Positions 57,400 to 64,000 of a DNA stretch of 64,000 nucleotides are shown piece after piece; position 1 is the stretch's first letter; every line of letters starts with the position of its first letter. A program made the position numbers and the translations under genes. The notes beneath the pieces were generated by a model. The model saw nothing but the letters and a program-made list of their open reading frames with translations. It searched no databases and was not told the DNA's origin. The DNA is from Pseudolabrys sp963742345 (lineage in GTDB: Bacteria > Pseudomonadota > Alphaproteobacteria > Rhizobiales > Xanthobacteraceae): assembly GCA_963742345.1 (NCBI GenBank), contig CAVULO010000008.1:186001-250000 (forward strand), given 5' to 3'.

Positions 57400-57511
57400 C
57401 GATCGCCGCTTCGGCGCGATTGTCCTGTTGGCTTTGTGCTGCGCTCAGCGAAATGGCTAAACCGAGCAGTGTGAGAGCGAACACGCTGATGGCAAGACGA
57501 ATGAGGATCAT
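57383..57511 (-). CDS. Possible 42-residue signal-peptide microprotein
   Basis: An ATG-started frame coding for a basic N-terminus and one hydrophobic stretch (MILIRLAISVFALTLLGLAI), then SLSAAQSQQ, which looks like a signal peptidase site. The mature part would be only about 17 residues. It overlaps the 3' end of the MFS gene by 17 bases, antisense. AGGA lies about 11 bases upstream, a loose fit. Confidence 0.33.
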   Translation of the reverse strand: MILIRLAISVFALTLLGLAISLSAAQSQQDNRAEAAIVSSYR

Positions 57512-57632
57512 GGCACGTATCGCATCCTGAGAATGATTATGTCGTCAGCAAATATGGCGGTCCGTGCACAGACCTTTTATCTACACTGCTGTCCAAGCCC
57601 AGCCGCCGTTTAGTAACTCGCAGGGTCGGAAA

Positions 57633-58088
57633 ATGTTGCCGCTACAGATGCTTTATTTCGAGGACCTCTCGGTCGGCATGACCGAGGCCCTTGAAAAGAT
57701 CATCGCCTCTTCAGATGTGGTCGGTTTCGCGGAAGTCACGGGCGACCGCAACCCAATCCATCTGTCCGAGCATTTTGCTGCCAAGACACCCTTTGGCACC
57801 CGCATTGCGCACGGGCTCTACACCGCCAGTCTGATTTCGGCGGTTCTCGGCACCAGATTGCCCGGCCCAGGCGCTGTCTATATTTCGCAAACCTTGAATT
57901 TCCGCGCGCCCGTGAAAATTGGCGACACTGTCGAGGTGAGCGTAGTGGTCGCAGAACTCATCCCTGAGAGGTTCCGCGCCCGTCTCACTTGCACCTGTTC
58001 GGTCGGCGACGAGGTTGTGCTTGACGGAGAGGCTTGGGTGAAAGTGCCGTCAAAGGACGCCGGCGGGCGTCCGCTCCCTCGTATTTAA
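57633..58088 (+). CDS. MaoC-like (R)-specific enoyl-CoA hydratase
   Basis: A 151-residue hot-dog fold protein. The hydratase-2 motif FAEVTGDRNPIHLSEHFA carries the catalytic Asp and His, followed by AHGLYTASLISAVLGTRLPGPGAVY. Adds water to trans-2-enoyl-CoA; relatives feed (R)-3-hydroxyacyl-CoA to polyhydroxyalkanoate or take part in fatty-acid metabolism. ATG 57633 was chosen; the frame is open upstream to 57564 with an unlikely leader. No neighbours of the same pathway. Confidence 0.88.
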   Translation: MLPLQMLYFEDLSVGMTEALEKIIASSDVVGFAEVTGDRNPIHLSEHFAAKTPFGTRIAHGLYTASLISAVLGTRLPGPGAVYISQTLNFRAPVKIGDTVEVSVVVAELIPERFRARLTCTCSVGDEVVLDGEAWVKVPSKDAGGRPLPRI

Positions 58089-58155
58089 CGTGTGCAGGCA
58101 AGCAACCGCCTGCGCACAACCGGCGGCGCAAGGGCACGCTGACACTCGCGAGTTG

Positions 58156-58467
58156 TTATAGGCCTGGCTTCAAACCGAACACGCAGCGCCGCGTTCCGTC
58201 AGGCCTTCGGCATATCGTGACTTGACCGTCTGGCGGAGCAACCGGCATCGCTTCGTCGAAAGGTACCAGCTCACCGTCGATCATCCAGCCGCTCGCTGTC
58301 GACGATGTGCGTGTGTAGCTTTTGCAATCGTAGTCGCCGCAGCACCATTCGCCGGCGCCATTCTTGAAGGCGCCGCGATTGACCCAACTGTCATGCGCAA
58401 ACGCGGTGGTCGCAATGAGAAGTGTGGGTACAAAGACAAGCAGAAAGCGGACCAAAGTTCGCGACAT
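58156..58467 (-). CDS. Small secreted cysteine-containing protein
   Basis: A 103-residue protein with a clear signal peptide (residues 1-24, ending TTAFAHDSW) and a mature part with four to five Cys (EWCCGDYDCKSY, TICRRPDGTRRCVF), probably disulfide-bonded in the periplasm. Similar small proteins occur as conserved hypotheticals in Bradyrhizobium relatives. Its start faces msrQ across a 290-base region that holds a perfect dyad. Confidence 0.65.
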   Translation of the reverse strand: MSRTLVRFLLVFVPTLLIATTAFAHDSWVNRGAFKNGAGEWCCGDYDCKSYTRTSSTASGWMIDGELVPFDEAMPVAPPDGQVTICRRPDGTRRCVFGLKPGL

Positions 58468-58635
58468 CGGTGGCCTCCATAAAAATCCCCCGGCGCGGCG
58501 TTACTGTGGCGTCCTGGACTGCTCCTCCGTCTCCCGTAATAGTCAGCCGTCGAAATTTGTTTCGTTACGGCTGATTGTTTGCACGCAAGCTTTTGCTTTT
58601 GACGAATCAAGCTAACGCTAAAATGTTAGCACGAG

Positions 58636-58661
58636 GCACAATTTATATGTGTAAATTGTGC
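58636..58661. promoter_or_regulatory. 26-base perfect dyad in the region upstream of msrQ
   Basis: GCACAATTTA (58636-58645), spacer TATGTG, TAAATTGTGC (58652-58661). Ten of ten positions pair. It lies in the divergent region between a secreted protein and msrQ, 98 bases before the msrQ start. The AT-rich centre and half-site length fit an operator of a dimeric regulator, and the absence of a following T-run argues against a terminator. Confidence 0.5.
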
Positions 58662-58758
58662 GCTGCGATATGGCAGCTATGCGTCTGATGAAGTGCGGAA
58701 ATAACGTCAAACGAGAGATGAGACGAATGTTTGCATCCCGCGCTATGAGGCGTGCGCG

Positions 58759-59628
58759 ATGACGACTTCGTGGCAGCTTTGGCGCGATCGTCGCGGCCGG
58801 CTGTCGCCGCTGCGCGCCGGCACGCTTGCACTGTTGTTGTTGCCGCTCGCCAAGGCGCTCGTTCAGGCAAACGAAATTGCGCACGGCGCGCGCCCGCTCA
58901 ATGAATTGATTCACCGCGCCGGTTTCTGGGCGCTGGTGTTTCTCGGCGTGACACTGGCAGTGACGCCATTCCGGCGTGTTTTCCGCTACGGCAATCTGGT
59001 CGACATCAGGCGAATGCTTGGTGTCGGGACTTTTTGCTACATCGCCGCGCATCTCACGCTGTTCTTTGCCGATCAGAGCTACGACCCCGGCAAATTCATT
59101 CACGAAATCAGCCATCGCGTTTACCTGATTGTGGGGGCGACCGCGTGGGTTGGGCTTGCCGTGCTGGCGGCGACTTCGACCGACGGCATGGTGCGCAGGC
59201 TCGGCGGGCTGCGCTGGCGGCGCCTGCACCAGATCATTTACGCCATCGCGTTGCTCGCGCTCATCCACTATTTCCAGCAGACCAAGGCCGATGTGACGGT
59301 CCCGACCTTCGCCGCCAGCCTGTTTCTCTGGCTGATTGCCTATCGCCTGTTTGCCTGGTGGCAGGCGACCAGCGAATTGTCGACGCTGAGCCTGCTCGCG
59401 CTCGCGTTTGTCTTGTCCATTGTGACGTTTGCGGGCGAGGCCATCGGCATTGCCATCGCCTTTCACGTTTCGCCTATGCGTGTCCTCAATACGATATTTG
59501 ATTTCGACGCGGGCATCCGACCGGGCTGGCAAATCCTTGCCGCCGGTCTGTCGGTCGTCGCGGTCGATGCCGTGATGGGGCGATGGAAAAGCCGTACGCC
59601 GCGCACACGCGCGGTCGCGGCGGAATAA
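58759..59628 (+). CDS. msrQ: MsrQ-type heme membrane protein (YedZ, ferric-reductase-like)
   Basis: A 289-residue membrane protein with about eight hydrophobic segments. The heme-ligand His residues sit in CYIAAHLTLFF and LRWRRLHQIIYAIALLALIHY, matching MsrQ. MsrQ passes electrons to MsrP, a periplasmic molybdoenzyme that repairs oxidised methionine. No msrP lies next to it on either side, which is unusual since the two normally form an operon. ATG 58759 was chosen; an in-frame upstream codon is not supported. Confidence 0.82.
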   Translation: MTTSWQLWRDRRGRLSPLRAGTLALLLLPLAKALVQANEIAHGARPLNELIHRAGFWALVFLGVTLAVTPFRRVFRYGNLVDIRRMLGVGTFCYIAAHLTLFFADQSYDPGKFIHEISHRVYLIVGATAWVGLAVLAATSTDGMVRRLGGLRWRRLHQIIYAIALLALIHYFQQTKADVTVPTFAASLFLWLIAYRLFAWWQATSELSTLSLLALAFVLSIVTFAGEAIGIAIAFHVSPMRVLNTIFDFDAGIRPGWQILAAGLSVVAVDAVMGRWKSRTPRTRAVAAE

Positions 59629-59636
59629 GACCGGCA

Positions 59637-60683
59637 CTAGCGCACGCCACCCTTCTTCTGCACCGGCCCGGTGAGCGCTTCGAAGCGCTTGCGCAGGTCG
59701 GCAACCTTCTTGGTATCGCTCATAAAGGCCGGGTAATTGTTCGCGAGCTTGAGCGAAAACAACGGCGGCAAACCGGCGGGAGGCGGAACATCCTTGCGCG
59801 GCGACCAGGTGTCGAGTTTGCTCTGCTGCTCCTTTTCCAAAAACCAGCTCAGGAAAAGACGCGCCGCGTTCGGATGCGGTGAAACCTTGAAAGTGGCCGC
59901 GGTTTGCGCCCAAACCGGTGTCGGATCGACCTTCGAGAACGAAATCTCGACGGGCTTGCCGGCGCGCTGTTCCCGCAACGACAGGTTGGGATTGGAATCG
60001 ATCGATACGACGGCTTCGCCGGACGCCAGGCCGCGCGAGACGCCGAGATGGCCCTGAATAAATTGCGCGCCATTGGCGATGTATTTGGTCATCCAGTCCC
60101 AGCCGTACTGGTCGACGAGCGTATAAAAAAGATAAAGCGTGATGTCGTCGTCGTGCGGATAGCAGGAAACCATCTTGCCCTTGAATTCGGGCTTGAGAAA
60201 ATCCTTGGCGGATTTTGGCGCGTCAGCGGGCTTTACGAGGTCCTTGTTGTAGGCATAGGACACAGACGTCACGAACACGCCGATATAGTAGCCGTCAGGG
60301 TCCCTGAACGATTTGTCGATCGCGATCCAGGCGGCAGGCTTGAATTGTGCCAGCACGCCTTCCTTTTTCCATCGGATGTAGTCCTGCACCGTCTGCAGAA
60401 TGGCAAGATCGGCATCCAGCGTTTTGTCCTTGAGCTGTTGATTGATCTTCGCGTCATGAACGTTGCTGAAACCCGAATGGATAGTGACCTTGATGCCGGG
60501 ATATTTTGCCTCAAAGGCACGCGCCGGCACTTCGTAAAGCGAAGTCGGCCCGCCGCCGTAAATGATGAGCTCTTTTTCAGCCTTGGCCTTTTCGTAGAGC
60601 TGCTGCATATCCTGCGCACGTGCCGAACCGGTGATGACGGCAGTGCCGACGAACAAAATGGCGATGTAGCGAAACAGTTGCAT
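59637..60683 (-). CDS. Iron(III)/thiamine-type ABC transporter substrate-binding protein (orphan)
   Basis: A 348-residue periplasmic protein. A signal peptide (residues 1-24, ending GSARA) is followed by the type 2 binding-protein plan: KELIIYGGGPTSLYEVPARAF, GVFVTSVSYAYNKDLVKP, and GEAVVSIDSNPNLSLREQ. The ligand may be iron, a metal complex or a small organic anion. ATG 60683 was chosen; a GTG lies one codon upstream. No permease or ATPase is next to it. Converges on msrQ. Confidence 0.8.
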   Translation of the reverse strand: MQLFRYIAILFVGTAVITGSARAQDMQQLYEKAKAEKELIIYGGGPTSLYEVPARAFEAKYPGIKVTIHSGFSNVHDAKINQQLKDKTLDADLAILQTVQDYIRWKKEGVLAQFKPAAWIAIDKSFRDPDGYYIGVFVTSVSYAYNKDLVKPADAPKSAKDFLKPEFKGKMVSCYPHDDDITLYLFYTLVDQYGWDWMTKYIANGAQFIQGHLGVSRGLASGEAVVSIDSNPNLSLREQRAGKPVEISFSKVDPTPVWAQTAATFKVSPHPNAARLFLSWFLEKEQQSKLDTWSPRKDVPPPAGLPPLFSLKLANNYPAFMSDTKKVADLRKRFEALTGPVQKKGGVR

Positions 60684-60765
60684 CACAGCCGTCCCCCCAG
60701 ACAAATTTTTGCAACGTTGATTGGATAAAAGCGTAACGCGCGCGGGCAGGGTAGTAAATCGGCGG

Positions 60766-61275
60766 TCAGATCCTGCGGCTGTCGTAGGCCCAGTGCAGCA
60801 GCGCCTGCCGTTGACGTGGCCGGCAGAGCAGGTCGCCGGGCTCGCAATATTTCTCGACTTGCCGCACGTGCCGCCGGATCGCCTTCCAGCGCTTGATCTG
60901 CCGCCGGTCCTCGTCCGGCATACGACGGCCCATATAATAGCGGCAGTACCATTGAAACCAGCCGCGCGGATCGTCCGGGTGAATCCAGCCTTTGCGTTTC
61001 CATTCCGAGAGCGGCTGGCTCGCGTGCACGCCGAAGAAATTGCACGCACGGTTGCGCCCATCCGGCGAAAGTTTTGCGCCTGCAAACCAGCTCCTGGGAA
61101 ATTCGCGGCGGCAGTCGGTCATGTATTTGCCGCCGAACACGCCGAGCTTGAGCATTTGCGCTGGCGTCAATTGCGGTTTGAACTCGGGATCGAAGCCGCG
61201 GCCGGGCGCCACGCTCAACACGTAGCGATAGCCCTTTTGCATTTTGTCGGTGACAGTGACGGTGCGCTTGCGCAT
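60766..61275 (-). CDS. Conserved hypothetical protein rich in Trp/Tyr/Arg
   Basis: A 169-residue soluble basic protein. Striking blocks are LTPAQMLKLGVFGGKYMTDC, EFPRSWFAGAKL, FFGVHASQPLSEW, GWFQWYCRYYMGRR and RQRQALLHWAYDSRRI. I recall this as a widely conserved family of unknown function, also in eukaryotes. The density of invariant-looking aromatic and basic residues suggests a nucleic-acid or nucleotide ligand, but that is a guess. It lies 12 bases downstream of the sterol-desaturase gene, likely in one transcript. Confidence 0.7.
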   Translation of the reverse strand: MRKRTVTVTDKMQKGYRYVLSVAPGRGFDPEFKPQLTPAQMLKLGVFGGKYMTDCRREFPRSWFAGAKLSPDGRNRACNFFGVHASQPLSEWKRKGWIHPDDPRGWFQWYCRYYMGRRMPDEDRRQIKRWKAIRRHVRQVEKYCEPGDLLCRPRQRQALLHWAYDSRRI

Positions 61276-61287
61276 CAGCGCAATTAA

Positions 61288-62310
61288 CTAGGCCCGCTTG
61301 CGCTCCGCAACAGGCAACGGGGCAATATCGGCAGGCCGTCTTTGCCACAGCGGCTTGAGATGACCGGCGGCGTTGATCAGCGGGTCGACCAGCTCGCCTT
61401 TCATCGTGTGTGCGTCCGGTTGATCGGCAAAGCCGAAGGTGAGCGGCTCGCGTTCTTTCCCCGGCACATAAAGCGTGCCGAACATCCAGTCCCACAGCGC
61501 CAGGCACGAGCCGAAGTTCTTGTTGAAGTGCTTCGGGTTGGACGAGTGATGGACCTGATGATGCGCCGGGCTCACGAAGATGCGCCCAAGCGCGCCGCTG
61601 AACGAAATCCACATATGCGAATGCTGAAGATGCACGTAGATGTGGATAAACAGCACCAGAACGATGTTGGTGTCGTTGAGTGCGTATTGATGGGCGGTCT
61701 CGCCGAACATGTAATTGCCGAGACCGTTGGCGACCGCCACCGCGAAAGCGAGAATGTTGGCGAAGATCCAGGTGTAGACCGGGTGCACGCGGAAATTCGT
61801 GAGCGGGGTCAACACTTCCGCGTTGTGATGCACCTTGTGGAATTCCCACAGGAGCGGGACCTTGTGGCTGAGCCAGTGATTGAACCAGTAGCCGAGCTCG
61901 TAGGCGAAAAACAGCATCGCGGTGATGACAGTGCGCGTCACGTAAGCCGGCAAGGCCGACGGCTGGACCGGACCGAACATCGCGACCAGTCCTGCGATGA
62001 TGCCGTTGGAGATGAACTGGTACGACAGGATGGCCCAGCCGAACACGACGCCAAATACGAACACGTTGAAGATCAGGTAGCCGATGTCGGCTTCGTTGGA
62101 ACGGCTGCGCAGAATCCGTTTGGGAAACAGCGCGCGCAGGATCGTTTTTGCGCGCACGCGGCGGCCGCGTTTCACACGCTGCCACGCGAAAAATATCGTG
62201 GCGACCAGCAGCGCAACTGCGAGTGAGGTCAGCGAAAAATGCGAGCCGGACTCCAACAGCAGCTTGCCGAGCTGGTTGAAGATGTACGTAAGGCCCTTCA
62301 CAAAATCCAA
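61288..62310 (-). CDS. Sterol desaturase/fatty acid hydroxylase superfamily membrane protein
   Basis: A 340-residue diiron membrane enzyme. Histidine boxes in order: HWLSH, HKVHH, HIYVHLQHSH and HHQVHH, which bind the two irons. Four or more membrane helices surround them. Members hydroxylate or desaturate lipids, hopanoids or carotenoids; the substrate here is not known. Its transcript continues into the conserved hypothetical gene. Confidence 0.88.
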   Translation of the reverse strand: MDFVKGLTYIFNQLGKLLLESGSHFSLTSLAVALLVATIFFAWQRVKRGRRVRAKTILRALFPKRILRSRSNEADIGYLIFNVFVFGVVFGWAILSYQFISNGIIAGLVAMFGPVQPSALPAYVTRTVITAMLFFAYELGYWFNHWLSHKVPLLWEFHKVHHNAEVLTPLTNFRVHPVYTWIFANILAFAVAVANGLGNYMFGETAHQYALNDTNIVLVLFIHIYVHLQHSHMWISFSGALGRIFVSPAHHQVHHSSNPKHFNKNFGSCLALWDWMFGTLYVPGKEREPLTFGFADQPDAHTMKGELVDPLINAAGHLKPLWQRRPADIAPLPVAERKRA

Positions 62311-62441
62311 CGCGGTCTCCTGTCGCGACAGGCAATAGAGGTGCCGCTACAGGCATTAAATTCATCCTCGGCGGTAAATATTGCGTTAGGCGACTATGGA
62401 AAACGGCCGGTTTTGCGGATTTTGGGCCCCCGGGACGGGGG

Positions 62442-62717
62442 TTATTGCAGCAGGTCGGCGTATTCGGGGTGCCGCTCGATATAGGCTTTTGCGAACGGGC
62501 ACACCGGATTGACCTTGAGCCCCTGGGCGCGGGCGCTATCGAGCACGCCGCGCATCAGCGCCGAGCCGATGCCGCGGCCCTCGAGCGCCTTGGGCGTTTC
62601 GGTGTGCAGGATGGTGAGCACGCCGCCGGCACGCTTGTAGTTCGAGAACGCGACGTGCCCTTCGGCGTCGAGTTCGAAACGGTGGAGTTCGGTGTTGTCG
62701 CGAACGTTACTGGCCAT
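62442..62717 (-). CDS. Small GNAT-like N-acetyltransferase (YjdJ type)
   Basis: A 91-residue half-size GNAT. The acetyl-CoA loop is EGRGIGSALMRGVLDSARAQG, and the C-terminus VCPFAKAYIERHPEY is typical of the YjdJ/GTLF3B group, where the Cys may take part in catalysis. ATG 62717 was chosen; the frame is open 6 codons upstream. Substrate unknown. Confidence 0.82.
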   Translation of the reverse strand: MASNVRDNTELHRFELDAEGHVAFSNYKRAGGVLTILHTETPKALEGRGIGSALMRGVLDSARAQGLKVNPVCPFAKAYIERHPEYADLLQ

Positions 62718-62786
62718 GTCACGGTCTCTGCACAATCATGATTTAATCGTAAGTCGGTTCCCGCCGCCAATCTTGCAAGGTGTTCC

Positions 62787-63410
62787 ATGCCAAATCTGAC
62801 GCTGTATCACGCTTCGCCCTCGCGCTCGTCTGTCGCGCTCTGGATGCTGGAAGAAGTCGGCCAGCCTTACGACATCAAGCTCATCAGGCTCAGTGCGGGC
62901 GACAACATGAAGCCCGATTATCTTGCCATCAATCCGATGGGTAAGGTTCCCGCGCTCAGGCACGGCGATACGGTGATCACCGAGCTGGCTGCGATCTGCA
63001 CTTATCTCGCCGACGAGTTCCCCGACAAGAAACTGAACGTGCCGATCGGCACGCCCAGACGCGGCGTCTATCTCAAATGGCTGTTCTTCGGGCCGGGCTG
63101 TCTGGAGCCGGCGATGATCGACCGCGCTGCTCCGCGCAAGGAGGAAGCGCGCCGCGCCATGCTCGGCTATGGCGACTTCGACACCACGATGAATGTCATC
63201 GCCAAGGCGGTCGAGAAAGGTCCGTGGCTGATGGGCGATCAGTTCACGGCCGCTGATGTCGTGATCGGCGCCAACATTCGTTGGGGAATGATGTTCAAGA
63301 TGATTCCCGAGCGGAAGGAATTTGCCGACTACGCCGCGCGCATCGCGGCGCGTCCGGCGGCCAAGCGCGCCGAGGCTAAAGACAAGGAACTGGCGGCGAA
63401 GGCGGCGTGA
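62787..63410 (+). CDS. Glutathione S-transferase family protein
   Basis: A 207-residue GST. The N-terminal thioredoxin-like domain has YHASPSRSSVALWMLEEVG (catalytic Ser region) and the cis-Pro loop NPMGKVPALRHGD, then ITELAAICTYLAD. The C-terminal helical domain ends with GPWLMGDQFTAADVVIG (N-capping box). Likely detoxification. Intact. Confidence 0.9.
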   Translation: MPNLTLYHASPSRSSVALWMLEEVGQPYDIKLIRLSAGDNMKPDYLAINPMGKVPALRHGDTVITELAAICTYLADEFPDKKLNVPIGTPRRGVYLKWLFFGPGCLEPAMIDRAAPRKEEARRAMLGYGDFDTTMNVIAKAVEKGPWLMGDQFTAADVVIGANIRWGMMFKMIPERKEFADYAARIAARPAAKRAEAKDKELAAKAA

Positions 63411-63438
63411 CCTCTGCCCGACGCGCGGAATAGTAGCG

Positions 63439-63534
63439 CCGTCATCCTGAGGTGCGCGGCGTGAGCCGCGCCTCGAAGGATGAACGGCCGCCACCCTTCG
63501 AGGGCCGCCTTCGGCGGCCACCTCAGGGTGACGG
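63439..63534. repeat. Long inverted repeat, family 3
   Basis: CCGTCATCCTGAGGTG (63439-63454) pairs with CACCTCAGGGTGACGG (63519-63534), one mismatch. Between them a second inverted pair (CCTCGAAGGATG / CCCTTCGAGGG-like) and a GGCCGCC/GGCGGCC hairpin occur. I recall this CATCCTGAGG...TCGAAGGATG repeat from many Rhizobiales intergenic regions. One copy in this window. Confidence 0.75.
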
Positions 63535-63580
63535 AAAAAGAAATGTTTTGTCATACTCGGCATCGGCCAGGGCACGACAC

Positions 63581-63832
63581 TCACAAATTGGGCCGCGCCG
63601 CTCGTCGATAGCGCATGAGCGATGCGATCAACCCCCAGACGATCAGGATTACCGCCGGCCAGAACGTGAAGAACGCGAGCAGGCCGGGACCGATCGGATT
63701 GGGATTGGGATCGCTCAGCAGCCCGAGCGTGGCCGCGATCCCGATGGCGAGCAAGGGACCGGTGCCGAGAACTAAAAGCGCAAGCCCGATCCAGAACAGG
63801 CGTGTGAGCTTGAAGCGCGACGGCGAATCCAT
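63581..63832 (-). CDS. Small two-span membrane protein
   Basis: An 83-residue protein with two spans (about residues 12-36, LFWIGLALLVLGTGPLLAIG, and 48-70, LLAFFTFWPAVILIVWGLI) and a basic C-terminus (RYRRAARPNL), positive inside. No family recognised. Confidence 0.55.
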   Translation of the reverse strand: MDSPSRFKLTRLFWIGLALLVLGTGPLLAIGIAATLGLLSDPNPNPIGPGLLAFFTFWPAVILIVWGLIASLMRYRRAARPNL

Positions 63833-63892
63833 CGCGGCGTAGGTTAGCTCTCAGCGGAACGATTGTCGCGCCGTAGTCCCAGTCGAGCACCA

Positions 63893-64000
63893 TCAAGACG
63901 CCTTGCGCAATCGTTCGCCGCCGCCGCGCAGGTCATTGAGAATGGCGAGTGCGCGCGCCATGGAAAATTCGCGCGTCTTTTTGCTAAACGCCGCGCCGGC
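63893..64000 (-). CDS. C-terminal end of a gene leaving the window
   Basis: The last 35 codons of a minus-strand frame with good codon use: KKTREFSMARALAILNDLRG followed by a short basic end. The rest lies beyond the window, so no product can be named. Confidence 0.45.
   Translation of the reverse strand, partial: AGAAFSKKTREFSMARALAILNDLRGGGERLRKAS

Noticed and set aside
58618..59913. Minus-strand frame of 431 codons across msrQ
   Set aside because: A shadow of msrQ and of the end of the binding-protein gene, with low-complexity Gln/Arg composition.
60683..61085. N-terminal extension of the iron-type binding protein upstream of its signal peptide
   Set aside because: The frame is open upstream, but it crosses another gene and the signal peptide starts at 60683.
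1..64000. CRISPR array, insertion sequence, prophage, toxin-antitoxin or restriction system
   Set aside because: No direct-repeat array with unique spacers, no transposase or integrase, and no phage or defence proteins were seen on either strand.

Overview
The window is a GC-rich alphaproteobacterial chromosome segment. Gene content and order point to Hyphomicrobiales (Rhizobiales), probably the Bradyrhizobiaceae/Xanthobacteraceae side. The signs are popZ next to valS, an ExoR-like Sel1-repeat protein, a DUF1127 protein, many small secreted proteins, dispersed GC-rich palindromes, and the run dgt-argS-SPOR-nagZ-scpA-scpB-tatA-tatB-tatC-serS-surE-pcm-nlpD-(ATPase)-yajC-secD-secF. No mobile element, CRISPR array, phage region or rRNA was seen.

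Layout. 0-4.6 kb: a branched-chain-amino-acid-type ABC importer (livKHMGF, livK cut by the window edge). 4.6-8.4 kb: a MetE-like methyltransferase, an M24 peptidase and, convergently, nicotinate phosphoribosyltransferase. 8.4-13.2 kb: a loose zone of small proteins (zinc-ribbon-like, secreted, single-span microproteins, dodecin, a two-pore-helix K+ channel), one candidate small RNA, and tRNA-Asn and tRNA-Cys. 13.4-25.9 kb: PIMT-like methyltransferase, TolC-family protein, PopZ, MFS exporter, ValS, beta-propeller, 3-methyladenine glycosylase, IlvD, ExoR-like protein, exonuclease III. 26-30.4 kb: an RND efflux pair. 30.4-54.2 kb: a mostly co-directional housekeeping block covering Fe-S assembly (erpA), dNTP control (dgt), an FAD dehydrogenase plus SDR pair, tRNA charging (argS, serS), cell wall (SPOR, nagZ, nlpD), chromosome condensation (scpAB), Tat export (tatABC), repair and salvage (surE, pcm), Sec export (yajC-secD-secF), two homologues of mitochondrial complex I assembly factors, and trmFO. 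54.2-64 kb: secreted and accessory genes including two solute-binding proteins without permeases, an MFS carrier, a MaoC hydratase, MsrQ, a sterol-desaturase-family protein, a GNAT and a GST.

The strongest unusual signal is a technical one. Twenty-one genes, including essential ones (argS, serS, secD, tatC), are broken by about 34 single-base frame shifts. About 30 of these are one extra base. When each is undone, every gene returns to a length divisible by three and to its normal family length. Large blocks (3.9-24.6, 49.2-55.4 and 55.8-64 kb) are free of them. I read this as insertion-biased sequencing or consensus error rather than pseudogenes or programmed frameshifting, and I annotate those genes as full-length with the break stated.

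I did not find a convincing new multi-gene system. The leads I would follow are the secDF-linked NDUFAF3/NDUFAF6-like pair with its non-catalytic phytoene-synthase fold, a perfect hairpin that hides the ribosome binding site of an FAD dehydrogenase, a 26-base dyad upstream of an orphan msrQ, a candidate small RNA near 12.0 kb, and a secreted protein with a possible Cys-His-Asp triad.
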